From positions 1 to 64,000 of IMG/VR virus record IMGVR_UViG_3300025584_000449: 64,000 bases of DNA. One strand, written 5' to 3'. Below the pieces are notes generated by a model. That model saw only the letters and a program-made list of their open reading frames with translations. It was not told the DNA's origin and did no database searches. The first letter of the stretch is position 1; each line of letters begins with the position of its first letter. The DNA comes from a virus. This document shows, one piece after another, positions 35,301 to 40,614 of this stretch. A program made the translations under genes and the position numbers.

Positions 35301-35433
35301 ATTCTATACTAATAGAATTAAGTCAGCTATCCAAGAAGGAGCATCAAAAGCAGTGTATGGGGATATCGCAGGAAAAGATCCGATACCAGCATACGCTTAT
35401 GGTGACGAGTTTGGTAAGGGAGACTTTTACTAG
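29362..35433 (+). CDS. rpoBC: Single-chain fused RNA polymerase beta-beta' subunit
   Basis: 2023 residues. The N-terminal half is beta-like: GVYARVKANGE in the protrusion, GYNFEDGAVITE (646-657), GDKLSGRYGNKSIVTKI (from 786), GVPGRMNIGQILE, and a beta C-terminal DPMLSHSLLAHGAKANLYEM (from 934). The rest is beta'-like: EKWSHIKLI near its start, DLSARSTITVEPDLG, ERPVLLNRAPSLHKHGIQAF, catalytic NADLDGD (D1374, D1376, D1378), RKGTVDRSVNTADSG (from 1641), a zinc site with C1733, C1740 and C1743, and TQLTMRTFHTGG. The beta' N-terminal zinc ribbon appears lost. It should catalyse DNA-dependent RNA synthesis. No alpha or omega gene is in the window; a sigma-like gene is at 50185. A sigma70 promoter precedes it. 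Confidence 0.95.
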   Translation: MESSLRHYEQNKLIQQTVESIIKKQFPVETGNRRLEIEELTIKDELSGDDFPTQKETKLSRKTWQVPINASFKLIDTDTGRVIDKSKAIQIGYIPKITNRFTAIIEGNEYQTTNQIRRKSGVYARVKANGELENEFNLAQGFNFKMQLDPISQLFYIILDNRKYRLWTLLHVLGVSDEAIEKEWGAELLLKNKKGALNTEVSEMTNIFKKLLKKDPKDYNEVMKGLNQYFKEYTKVDPETTKITLGKSFEHVTPELLLTSATKLLNIEKGNTPPDDRDSLLFKQLFGVDDLLIAHFDKQKDPILRKIKRSLGHKEKVREIVSSGTFGKSIKKFFTDGDLSATPPQTNPVTIIADWRKTTPMGTGGIGSMHAITLETRDIHPSQLGFLDPTATPESGKVGVTVGMAMSVKKEGKNIKTPVINAKTGRTINLTPTQMWDSYVGFPDQYTIKDKVVKAKSAQVKVMYKGEADTVSSSKVDYYIMHANTMFSYPTNLVPFINSVQGNRAATGGRMIQQALGLDDKEAPLVQVNADVLSGERTFEDFLGNYLNPRIDLTVDEDGKEKRLGGEVTKITKDYINITLENGKKIKKGLYNNFPLNQDGFLHSKATVKVGDKVKWDTPLAENNYSSGRTLSLGKNLTVAYMPWKGYNFEDGAVITESASKKLTHSSMHKKNIFFTPSKTTFDIDKFIAWYPGLLTGENKAKLDKEGLPKIGETFQPKDVLAAYLEERELSEEEKIIRKISKAARFPLAKKLVEWDEEEAGTVIDIRKNGRHIDIYLKASHPFKEGDKLSGRYGNKSIVTKIIPDSEAPHRPDGTAVDIMINPHGVPGRMNIGQILETAAGKIAKKTGKRYVVNSFSGEDNADKVLKEMKELKIEPNETLTDGAKGDKFEKPIFVGHQYFMKLRHIVKKKAGEHSFGNYDINETPVGKGAQKLDPMLSHSLLAHGAKANLYEMSAYKGRANEEYWTNLSLGLPAPPPSDNFVFNKMINYMKSAGVNVKKEGNKFRIFPLTDTQVKEWSTGELKDPGALLVGKNLAERKGGLFDREMTGGLRGEKWSHIKLIKKIPNPMYELAITKLLGLTENKFNKILDGSLELDGKTGVEAIHAALKGIDVKKELKKTKAELKDASDSAVNGLNKKARYLKALKDLDYTADEAYMTQYLPVLPPIFRPVYPLPSGDLMKSDLNEHYRDIGVINNNYKAIKDKLGKEEQLEYDQSIYKAVKAYQGFIDPISFSGKKYKGVIKELSGTQVKHGLIHSSTWSKRQDLSARSTITVEPDLGIDEVGLPETMAKEIFKPFMIQKLVSQGIPSFKANAEVQDFTPTARQALVAVMEERPVLLNRAPSLHKHGIQAFRPLLIKGKAMQLNPIIFSGFNADLDGDTMAVHTPISQEAVTEAYGLLPSKIIFKHGDNGVVPEISQEYIVGMYFLSKLGKNTKKEFSSITEAKAAKLHPTDVFLLNGQKMTIGQFEINKVLPKELKDYSREMDKKAINKIFTIIGKKYKADFAKVATRFKELGNQYSHKRSFTISITDFAQDKSYRDKIVKEEMPKIKKLKGDKRSAAILAMTDKIEKAQDKVSIGKNNIYDMLDAGSISGGKRGSVRQILSMPGLLANVKGVPLKNPVLKSYGEGIDTSAYWNHLYAVRKGTVDRSVNTADSGALDKALIGVTRRLLITTEDCKTNKGIYVDVNSNDILDRHLASSIKGVAKKNDLVDSALLLKLKSAGLKKIEVRSALTCDAASGVCQLCYGLLPNGQLPKIGENVGVLESQAITERSTQLTMRTFHTGGAVTAGGGGVTEGFPRLVQLLEVPKKLKGKATLSSVKGTVKAITKNLVGGYDIRIEGYGTENDKTFTIPSTRKIVVKLGDRVTPGDRLTDGAIKPQELGDYKGHLAAQQYIVDEIDKIYGGDFHKKGIEVVLRGVSDNAEIIKAPDNSGYLRGDKASISSLDALNKDRRKEGLDTIKYKPYFKSIETLNVDSEDWLTRFYTNRIKSAIQEGASKAVYGDIAGKDPIPAYAYGDEFGKGDFY

Positions 35434-35435
35434 AA

Positions 35436-35792
35436 ATGCCTTATTTTAAAGATACATCTACTAATAGAATATTATATAATAAGAATCAATATAATATAGA
35501 ATATATGGATGGATTGATTGATTTAGTTGATGACTTTTGTGAGTGTTATTTAATAGTGAGTGGGGCTGTTACTGAAGAAGGAGTTTTACAGGAGCTATAT
35601 GAAGACAACCAAGATATACTAAATAATAATACTTATATTATGGAGATAGAATTTTATAATGAGGACGGAGTAGTTATAGAAGAATTTAAACCTGTAGCTA
35701 CCGATGTTCCAGCTGGGTTTCAACTAGTTAGTGAAACGGAATCACCAGTATACACATACAAATCTCCAAAGAAAAAATATACAGAATTTTAA
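35436..35792 (+). CDS. Hypothetical acidic protein downstream of RNA polymerase
   Basis: 118 residues, strongly acidic, with many Tyr, Asn and Glu residues (NKNQYNIEYMDGLIDLVDDF, CECYLIV). It starts two bases after the polymerase stop and is followed by a terminator, so the two genes form one transcript. An accessory or regulator of the polymerase is a natural guess, but nothing in the sequence proves it. Confidence 0.6.
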   Translation: MPYFKDTSTNRILYNKNQYNIEYMDGLIDLVDDFCECYLIVSGAVTEEGVLQELYEDNQDILNNNTYIMEIEFYNEDGVVIEEFKPVATDVPAGFQLVSETESPVYTYKSPKKKYTEF

Positions 35793-35799
35793 GATAAAA

Positions 35800-35826
35800 A
35801 AAAGAGGAGATATTTTCTCCTCTTTT
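35800..35826 (+). terminator. Rho-independent terminator of RNA polymerase operon
   Basis: AAAAGAGGAGA and TCTCCTCTTTT form an 11-bp stem with loop TATTT, followed by T residues. Confidence 0.92.
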
Positions 35827-35972
35827 TATTGGACATGCAGCAGTTGACAAAACCCTAAGTATCTCTATTACGGTCGGCGTACAGTTTTAACTTAACCTAG
35901 CTTCCTACTAAAGATGCAAAGGTAAATTCACCCGAAATATCCCAACCATGACGAAACGAACAGGAGCCAAGG

Positions 35973-36046
35973 TACGCCTAGTAGGATTCGAACCTACACC
36001 TGACAGCTTAGAAGGCTGTTGACCTATCCAGTTGGACCATAGGCGC
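35973..36046 (-). tRNA. tRNA-Arg(TCT)
   Basis: Cloverleaf with anticodon stem ACAGC/GCTGT, loop CTTCTAA and T-arm GGTTCGAATCC. 74 nt. It reads AGA, a common codon in AT-rich phages. No CCA is encoded directly after the discriminator A. Confidence 0.92.
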
Positions 36047-36052
36047 AATAAG

Positions 36053-36080
36053 AAGAAGGGGAGGATAACCTCCCCTTCTT
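36053..36080. terminator. Strong hairpin terminator
   Basis: AAGAAGGGGAGG and CCTCCCCTTCTT form a 12-bp stem with loop ATAA. It lies between the SPFH gene and tRNA-Arg and fits termination of the SPFH transcript on the minus strand. Confidence 0.85.
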
Positions 36081-36103
36081 TTGTAGGCATTGGCTAGGAG
36101 CTT

Positions 36104-37369
36104 TTAAGGAGAGCCTACATTAGTATCTAGGTCAAGACTAAGATCCTTAGCTGTCTTCACCAACAGCATATTAATCAAGTCCATCCCACCGTTGGCATAC
36201 TCACCATCACCGGAACCACCGATGACAGTCTGAGGTACCCAATCTCCGTTGTAGTTCTGCAAAGCAAGAGCGTAGTTCTGGTGGATATACTTTGCGGCTT
36301 CAATCTTAGCCTCAAGAGCACCATCCGCTTCCATCACAACTCTCTTACGGTAAGCTTCACCATCACCACGGAGTTTATTCGCAGTCTTTTCCTGACCAGC
36401 AGCCTGAGCATCAAGTTCGGCTACACGAAGAAGCTTCTTAGCCTGAAGTTCAGCAACAGCCTTCTCCTGCTCAGCCTTGGTTACAGCCTTAGCCTTAATG
36501 ACTTCCTGCTCCCACTTAGCCTTAGCAGCATCAGCTTCACCCTCTTTGACCGCAGTCAAAGCACGCTGTTCTGCAGCCTTAGCATCAGCCTTTGCAGTCT
36601 GAACATTGATAATCGCTCTACGCTGATCCTCAATCTGACCAGCCACCTCAGGATCATACTCAATGCCATTGATCGCTACGTTCTCAACTCTAATACCATA
36701 CTTGGTAAGAGCCGAAACTTCCTGACGCTTATAGTTTCCAGGAGCGGTAGAATCCTCAACGATCTTAACCTCTGAAACTGTTACTTCATTTCCAGAAATA
36801 GGATCGATAGTCTTTTTATCAACCGTAACGGTCTGATACACGCCATTGATCATCATGTCTTCAATATACCTAAGAAGGTCGGGGCGCTTCTCAGAAGTAG
36901 ATTCCATCGAAGACATTAGAGGACCAGCGTTATATACGCACTTCTCTGCCACTGTGCGAATCAAATCAAAAGAAAGACCCTCTTCAGTCTGATAGTCGTT
37001 ATAGCACATAGTGAGATGCTTCTCATCTAACGGCATATACCAACGGAAAGACAGGGAAAGAGACGCTCCACCCTTATCATTAAACCTAATACGAAGGGCC
37101 TGATTATGCGTTCCTCCCTGATCTTCCTTTGAGGAGAACCATGCCTGAGAGGACTTGTGCCAATCATAGGTCTGCCCAAGTCTCTGAGCTTTCATTCCAG
37201 CAGTGGTATGCCAATGGTAATCACCATCGATGGGATCCACTGTCAGGAGAATCTTATCACCATCAAGCCGCTCAATGAGCTTACTTGACGAAGCCACAAC
37301 GAAAATTAATGCGATGACGATGACAATAAGTCCGCCAATCTTAAATCCGTTAAAACTGTTATTAGCCAT
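36104..37369 (-). CDS. SPFH/prohibitin-like membrane protein
   Basis: 421 residues. An N-terminal membrane anchor (about 12-28, GLIVIVIALIFVVASS) is followed by an SPFH/Band 7 domain (about 35-240) and a long Ala/Glu/Lys coiled coil (about 255-345, QTAKADAKAAEQRALTAVKE onward), then a Gly-rich tail. This order is that of stomatin/prohibitin/flotillin proteins, which oligomerise at membranes and scaffold proteases or membrane domains. Some phages carry such genes; the role here may be to protect or organise the host membrane. The gene's G+C is higher than that of its neighbours, so it may have been acquired. Confidence 0.85.
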   Translation of the reverse strand: MANNSFNGFKIGGLIVIVIALIFVVASSSKLIERLDGDKILLTVDPIDGDYHWHTTAGMKAQRLGQTYDWHKSSQAWFSSKEDQGGTHNQALRIRFNDKGGASLSLSFRWYMPLDEKHLTMCYNDYQTEEGLSFDLIRTVAEKCVYNAGPLMSSMESTSEKRPDLLRYIEDMMINGVYQTVTVDKKTIDPISGNEVTVSEVKIVEDSTAPGNYKRQEVSALTKYGIRVENVAINGIEYDPEVAGQIEDQRRAIINVQTAKADAKAAEQRALTAVKEGEADAAKAKWEQEVIKAKAVTKAEQEKAVAELQAKKLLRVAELDAQAAGQEKTANKLRGDGEAYRKRVVMEADGALEAKIEAAKYIHQNYALALQNYNGDWVPQTVIGGSGDGEYANGGMDLINMLLVKTAKDLSLDLDTNVGSP

Positions 37370-37413
37370 TTTTTTTCTTACCTCGAAAAAATTGAATTGT
37401 TTAAACTGTTAAA

Positions 37414-37740
37414 TTACTTATTAAACCTATTTACTCTTTTCTGAGCTTCCTTCTCAGATTTAGTCGCTTGATCTAACATCTCTTTTGCATGCTCTCCTTG
37501 CTCCTTAGAGGATTTTACTCCCTCATCTGCATACGCCATTGATTCATCAAGCAACCTATCTGATTCTTTAATGCAATCCGCTGGTTCTATGTTATCGCCA
37601 TAAATCTTTTTACTAGACTTACGACGAAACCATGGCCACCAAGGAGTGCCCTGAACCTGTGGAACTAGTGTATTAAATACTAATACCACAAATATAGCCA
37701 ATATAAATAATGGCTGTGCAATCACCCATAAATGGATCAT
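37414..37740 (-). CDS. Membrane-anchored coiled-coil protein
   Basis: 108 residues with an N-terminal transmembrane segment (about 5-25, WVIAQPLFILAIFVVLVFNT), a Trp/Arg patch (WWPWFRRK) and a charged helical tail. It sits 44 bases upstream of the SPFH gene on the same strand and may be its membrane partner. No family is recognised. Confidence 0.6.
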   Translation of the reverse strand: MIHLWVIAQPLFILAIFVVLVFNTLVPQVQGTPWWPWFRRKSSKKIYGDNIEPADCIKESDRLLDESMAYADEGVKSSKEQGEHAKEMLDQATKSEKEAQKRVNRFNK

Positions 37741-37821
37741 TTTTGTTTACCTTTCTTTTTATCTTGCTTTTCTGTCTTAGACTTAGTAGATTATGTTATT
37801 AAACATAAGACAAAGGAAATT

Positions 37822-38187
37822 ATGAAATATTGTATAATATGTGAAACTCAGTTAATAGGAAGACAAAGGAAATTTTGTTCAACCAAATGTAAGAATAGAT
37901 CTACAAACTACAAACATCAAAATTATAAAACTCAACAAACTAGAGGAAGATCTAGAAAGTTAGAACTTATAAAAATGAAAGGAAATAAATGTGAAGTTTG
38001 TGGATACTCTAAAAACTATGCAGCTTTATGTTTTCATCATAAGAATCCAAAAAAGAAAGAATTTCAATTAGATTTAAGACATTGTAGTAATACTTCTTGG
38101 AAAGAGTTAATTAATGAAGCCTCTAAGTGCAGACTTCTTTGCAGCAATTGCCATTCAGAAACTCATAATCCTGAATGTAGTTTATAG
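37822..38187 (+). CDS. HNH homing endonuclease
   Basis: 121 residues from the ATG at 37822. An N-terminal four-cysteine knuckle (CIICETQLIGRQRKFCSTKC) is followed by an HNH motif: CEVCGYSKNYAALCFHHKNP and LLCSNCHSETHNP. It is on the plus strand while every neighbour is on the minus strand, which suggests an independent mobile gene. It is a clear paralogue of the gene at 57626. Such enzymes nick or cut DNA and spread themselves. Confidence 0.85.
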   Translation: MKYCIICETQLIGRQRKFCSTKCKNRSTNYKHQNYKTQQTRGRSRKLELIKMKGNKCEVCGYSKNYAALCFHHKNPKKKEFQLDLRHCSNTSWKELINEASKCRLLCSNCHSETHNPECSL

Positions 38188-38188
38188 G

Positions 38189-38263
38189 TGGGCCCTACTG
38201 GGCTCGAACCAGTGACCTATCCGTTATGAGCGGATTGCTACTAACCAACTGAGCTAAAGGCCC
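38189..38263 (-). tRNA. tRNA-Met or tRNA-Ile2 (CAT)
   Basis: 75 nt. Anticodon stem ATCCG/CGGAT, loop CTCATAA, T-arm with GGTTCGAGCC. The GGGCCTT acceptor resembles tRNA-Ile2, which needs lysidine, but elongator Met cannot be excluded. Confidence 0.85.
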
Positions 38264-38270
38264 GAAAAAA

Positions 38271-38344
38271 TCTCCACACTGGTCAGCCGCTCGCTACCCA
38301 CCACGGATTTTCACCGTGCCTAAGCCTCGTCCGCTGTGTGGAGA
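38271..38344 (-). ncRNA. Closed-stem structured RNA between tRNAs
   Basis: 74 nt with a perfect 9-bp terminal stem (TCTCCACAC/GTGTGGAGA), an internal CACGG-TGAAAAT-CCGTG hairpin and further CAGC/GCTG pairing. It is tRNA-sized but has no T-arm or anticodon arm. It sits between two tRNAs on the same strand. The class is unknown; a processing element or small ribozyme is possible but no known core was found. Confidence 0.5.
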
Positions 38345-38347
38345 AGG

Positions 38348-38421
38348 TACAGGAGATGGGACTTGAACCCATAACCTTCGCCTTATAAGGACGATGCTCT
38401 GACCGGTTGAGCTACCCCTGT
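38348..38421 (-). tRNA. tRNA-Ile(TAT)
   Basis: 74 nt. Anticodon stem TCGTC/GGCGA, loop CTTATAA. It reads AUA, a rare codon in many hosts and common in AT-rich phages. Confidence 0.9.
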
Positions 38422-38426
38422 ATAGG

Positions 38427-38498
38427 TTGGTGGATTAGGGATTGAACCTAAGATACAAGAGCCAAAGTCTTGTGTGTTACCAATTACACCATCCACCA
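38427..38498 (-). tRNA. tRNA-Gln(TTG)
   Basis: 72 nt. Acceptor TGGTGGA/TCCACCA, anticodon stem CAAGA/TCTTG, loop CTTTGGC. Confidence 0.92.
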
Positions 38499-38532
38499 AA
38501 AAATGTGGGCAGGATAGCCTACCCACAAAGAT

Positions 38533-38589
38533 CTAATCTTTTAACCACCAGAAAAGATCGAGAATCTGAAGGATACAACAAATTTTCAT
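38533..38589 (-). CDS. Possible hydrophobic micropeptide (18 aa)
   Basis: ATG at 38589 follows GAGAGGAGGAATCAACTT, an excellent Shine-Dalgarno sequence, and opens MKICCILQILDLFWWLKD before a stop. The peptide is hydrophobic and Cys/Trp-rich, like small toxins or leader peptides. A leader role is possible. Support is the ribosome binding site only. Confidence 0.35.
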   Translation of the reverse strand: MKICCILQILDLFWWLKD

Positions 38590-38637
38590 AAGTTGATTCC
38601 TCCTCTCAAATTACACAGTGTGCTACACCAGTGCAGG

Positions 38638-38716
38638 TGGAGGTGCAGGGTATCGAACCCTGGTCCTACTACAGTGCGCTTCGGCTTTGCAGTAGTCGAA
38701 CAGCCTTTTCACCCCC
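38638..38716 (-). ncRNA. tmRNA-like tRNA domain without message region
   Basis: 79 nt. The 5' part (GGGGGTGAAAAGGCTGTTCGAC) matches the GGGG-x-TGA...TTCGAC start of tmRNA. The 3' part has T-arm CAGGG-TTCGATA-CCCTG and acceptor CACCTCC. The acceptor carries G3-U70, the alanine identity pair used by tmRNA. There is no D-stem or anticodon arm; instead a CTACT/AGTAG helix with inner TGC/GCA hairpin replaces the tag-coding part. In ordinary tmRNA about 300 nt lie here. It may be a reduced tmRNA or a decoy for SmpB or alanyl-tRNA synthetase. Confidence 0.6.
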
Positions 38717-38718
38717 AA

Positions 38719-38812
38719 AGTGGTTGTGAGTATAAACCTCTCTCGCTTATACTGTTCACAGTTTCGCCAGGCACTGAGAGTACGTTTGAACGCTCTCGTG
38801 AATACAACCACT
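38719..38812 (-). ncRNA. Closed-stem multi-hairpin RNA
   Basis: 94 nt with a 9-bp terminal stem (AGTGGTTGT/ACAACCACT) and three inner hairpins: GAGAG/CTCTC with a CGTT/AACG top, CAGT/ACTG, and AGTATAA/TTATACT. The shape is cloverleaf-like but it is not a normal tRNA. It lies directly 5' of the tmRNA-like domain in the same transcript. Class unknown. Confidence 0.5.
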
Positions 38813-38815
38813 AGG

Positions 38816-38888
38816 TGCGGAATGACGGACTTGAACCGCCGACACTCTGGATGTAACCCAGATGCTCTTCCAGCTGAGCTAATCCCGC
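38816..38888 (-). tRNA. tRNA-Val(TAC)
   Basis: 73 nt. Acceptor GCGGGAT/ATTCCGC, anticodon stem TCTGG/CCAGA, loop GTTACAT. Confidence 0.93.
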
Positions 38889-38890
38889 AA

Positions 38891-39487
38891 TTAATTAAAC
38901 ATTATTTCTATATGCTCTTTTGGCAATTCTTTTTTAATTGCTTGTGCTAATTCTCTAATTTCCCAAAGAGCAGCTTTGGACATTCTTAAACTTAAAAAGT
39001 TTCTTAAACTTCTAGCATTAATAGTCCATACAGCCTCAAACTTTAAAGACTCTGGTATTTTGTGTTTAAATCTGTCTGGAACTAACCCTTTACGTTTTAC
39101 GATCTCTATGAGATTTTTAACATATTCAAATTCTAATTGATCCAAATCAGGATCGGTGCTTACAAACTGCTCACTTAATTCTTCATCTGTAAGTTTACTT
39201 AATTTCTTTAAAGTATACCGAGTACTTCTTACAGAAGGAGAAGCGATTCTATGTCTCGCTAGCTCCTGCAATACTGCTCTACTAAATCCCTCAATCTTAA
39301 AAGTATATACTATATGCTCTATTACACTCTCATGATTTTTAGCTAAAATACTTTTTAATAGAGCCATATCGCGTGGTCCATTATTGTCACTTTTATCCAT
39401 TGAATCCCAGCAAGTTCTTGCTGCTAATACTGCTAAATCAATCGGACTATTATATAATAGTTCCACACGTTGTGTATTTTTACTCAT
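38891..39487 (-). CDS. thyX: Flavin-dependent thymidylate synthase ThyX
   Basis: 198 residues. It contains the ThyX signature RHR-x7-S as RHRIASPSVRS (R78 to S88) with the following TRY. It makes dTMP from dUMP with methylenetetrahydrofolate, NADPH and FAD. The length is at the short end of the family but the fold elements around the motif are intact, and the C-terminal SLRMSKAALWEIRELA matches the family. It stands between two tRNA genes and supplies dTTP for an AT-rich genome. Confidence 0.95.
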   Translation of the reverse strand: MSKNTQRVELLYNSPIDLAVLAARTCWDSMDKSDNNGPRDMALLKSILAKNHESVIEHIVYTFKIEGFSRAVLQELARHRIASPSVRSTRYTLKKLSKLTDEELSEQFVSTDPDLDQLEFEYVKNLIEIVKRKGLVPDRFKHKIPESLKFEAVWTINARSLRNFLSLRMSKAALWEIRELAQAIKKELPKEHIEIMFN

Positions 39488-39576
39488 TGTTTTCTTTCTG
39501 TTTAAGTACGCTCGGAAGGGATCGAACCTTCGACCACCTGATTAACCTACCACACTGGCTTTCACCAGCCAAAGCT

Positions 39577-40071
39577 TTATTGCTTTGTTGTAGTCTGGAC
39601 CATCTCTTCACCATCAGCATTACCTGTTACGGTGGGTAACGTATGGCCTCTGAGGGCTTCCTCAAAGGATCTGTAGTTATCCATGTAGTGCACGTTTTTT
39701 TCCTGATTATTCTTTGTAGGAATAGTCCTAAAAGACATGGTCTTTCTTTTTCCTTTTGACAAAAGATACTTACTATTTATATAAGCTATTTTATCTTCCT
39801 CAAAAGCATATAGAGCAAAAATATCTATATCCCCATCATCGTAAATATACGAATAATTTGGACCAGATTTTTTCGTATCTATAGTTACCAGATCTTTATG
39901 TGCTTTTCGTGCCTTTACTTGGATTTTTACAGGTCTTTGACCAACTAGTGCAATTAAATCCACTCTTGAGTTGTCTCCATATTCTATAAATACGGGATAT
40001 CCTCTAGAAAGTAGATCTTTCATTATAACTAGCTCGCCCAAAGCGCCTTTTTCTTTTGAGTGTAGTTCCAT
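39577..40071 (-). CDS. Intron-encoded PD-(D/E)XK homing endonuclease
   Basis: 164 residues. The N-terminal part has KGALGELVIMKDLLSRGYPV, then DNSRVDLIALV and VKIQVKARKA, the D...(x)K pattern of the PD-(D/E)XK nuclease fold. This is the same fold and host-gene type as I-Ssp6803I, which lives in a tRNA group I intron of Synechocystis. It should cut intronless tRNA-Lys genes to spread the intron. The 3' end of the gene doubles as intron core. A promoter-like sequence lies inside the intron upstream. Confidence 0.8.
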   Translation of the reverse strand: MELHSKEKGALGELVIMKDLLSRGYPVFIEYGDNSRVDLIALVGQRPVKIQVKARKAHKDLVTIDTKKSGPNYSYIYDDGDIDIFALYAFEEDKIAYINSKYLLSKGKRKTMSFRTIPTKNNQEKNVHYMDNYRSFEEALRGHTLPTVTGNADGEEMVQTTTKQ

Positions 40072-40094
40072 ATTAGTTTATCTCCTTTTCAACT

Positions 40095-40123
40095 AATATA
40101 GTACTACTCTAACGCTTTGTCAA
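40095..40123 (-). promoter_or_regulatory. sigma70-like promoter inside the intron
   Basis: Minus strand TTGACA (40123-40118), 17 bases, TATATT (40100-40095), 24 bases ahead of the endonuclease ATG. It overlaps the catalytic core sequence, so it may be partly coincidental, but it would let the endonuclease be expressed separately. Confidence 0.65.
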
Positions 40124-40296
40124 GGGTTGCCTGCTGATTACCCATTACTATCTTGTAGATTTTCACTAAAGGATTAGTACCACAAGCTTTAGGGCGTTCC
40201 AGCATATAGTTACCTCCACTTTATAGATTTCTCTATAAAGGCTCCATTTCTTAAAGTCAGATGCTCTTCCAACTGAGCTACGAGCGCATAAGTGGA

Positions 40297-40314
40297 TGGG
40301 GAGAACTCTCCCCA
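40297..40314 (-). terminator. Hairpin between small-gene operon and tRNA-Lys
   Basis: TGGGGAG and CTCCCCA with a 4-base loop lie between the stop at 40334 and tRNA-Lys. There is no T tract, so it may be a processing or pausing hairpin rather than a full terminator. Confidence 0.45.
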
Positions 40315-40333
40315 CCCTTCTCTAAATCAACTA

Positions 40334-40612
40334 TTAAAGCGTATTAGCTCTAATATACTGCATACCCTGCTTAGTCACACGAGGAATGCCGTTGTCCATA
40401 ACGATTCTACCGTGCTTCACAGAGCGCTGCCAAAAACTATTATAGTAATTGCCACGGCTGTTAGGACTTGTTCCAATTACCTTCGCGGTCAAAGCAATCT
40501 TATTTACTTCAGTCTTTCTCTTCGGCATCTTCTCTGTGCCATTGAAATTGCGAACTTCCTGTAAGTACTTAGCAGCCTTTGTCGCGTAATTAATTCTCTT
40601 TCTACGTGCCAT
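40334..40612 (-). CDS. Small basic hypothetical protein
   Basis: 92 residues, strongly basic (MARRKRINYATKAAKYL, KMPKRKTEV), with a C-terminal segment NGIPRVTKQGMQYIRANTL. It may bind nucleic acids. It is the last gene of the operon that begins with the Cys protein at 42254 and includes ClpP. No family is recognised. Confidence 0.6.
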   Translation of the reverse strand: MARRKRINYATKAAKYLQEVRNFNGTEKMPKRKTEVNKIALTAKVIGTSPNSRGNYYNSFWQRSVKHGRIVMDNGIPRVTKQGMQYIRANTL

Positions 40613-40614
40613 TG

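Larger units (their letters stand above)
39546..40253 (-). mobile_element. Group I intron with endonuclease ORF
   Basis: 708 nt between the tRNA-Lys halves. The 5' exon ends in T and the intron ends in G, as group I splicing requires. Core-like elements in order on the minus strand: ACGCCCTAAAGC, then GGGTAATCAGCAGGCAACCC (P4-P6 type), and near the 3' end AAGAGATGGTCCAGACTAC (P7 type), which overlaps the end of the endonuclease gene. A GGCTGGTGAAAGCC hairpin precedes the 3' splice site. Confidence 0.82.
39507..40287 (-). tRNA. tRNA-Lys(TTT) interrupted by a group I intron
   Basis: Exon 1 is 40287-40254 (acceptor GCGCTCG, D-arm, anticodon stem TCTGA, loop start CTT). Exon 2 is 39545-39507 (loop rest TTAA, stem TCAGG, T-arm GAAGG/CCTTC, acceptor CGAGCGT, A). 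Joined, they give a normal 73-nt tRNA with loop CTTTTAA and anticodon TTT. Neither half alone is a tRNA. The break lies within the anticodon loop, a known site for tRNA group I introns. Confidence 0.88.

Noticed and set aside
35843-35872. TTGACA at 35848 as a plus-strand promoter
   Set aside because: The -10 at 16-17 bases is poor (TATTAC or ATTACG) and no plus-strand gene follows; a minus-strand tRNA lies there.
38271-38344. Hammerhead ribozyme
   Set aside because: The conserved CTGATGA and GAA core segments are not present in the needed order.
38593-38950. ORFs of 62-76 residues over the tmRNA-like and tRNA-Val genes
   Set aside because: They run through RNA genes on both strands and have unnatural composition.
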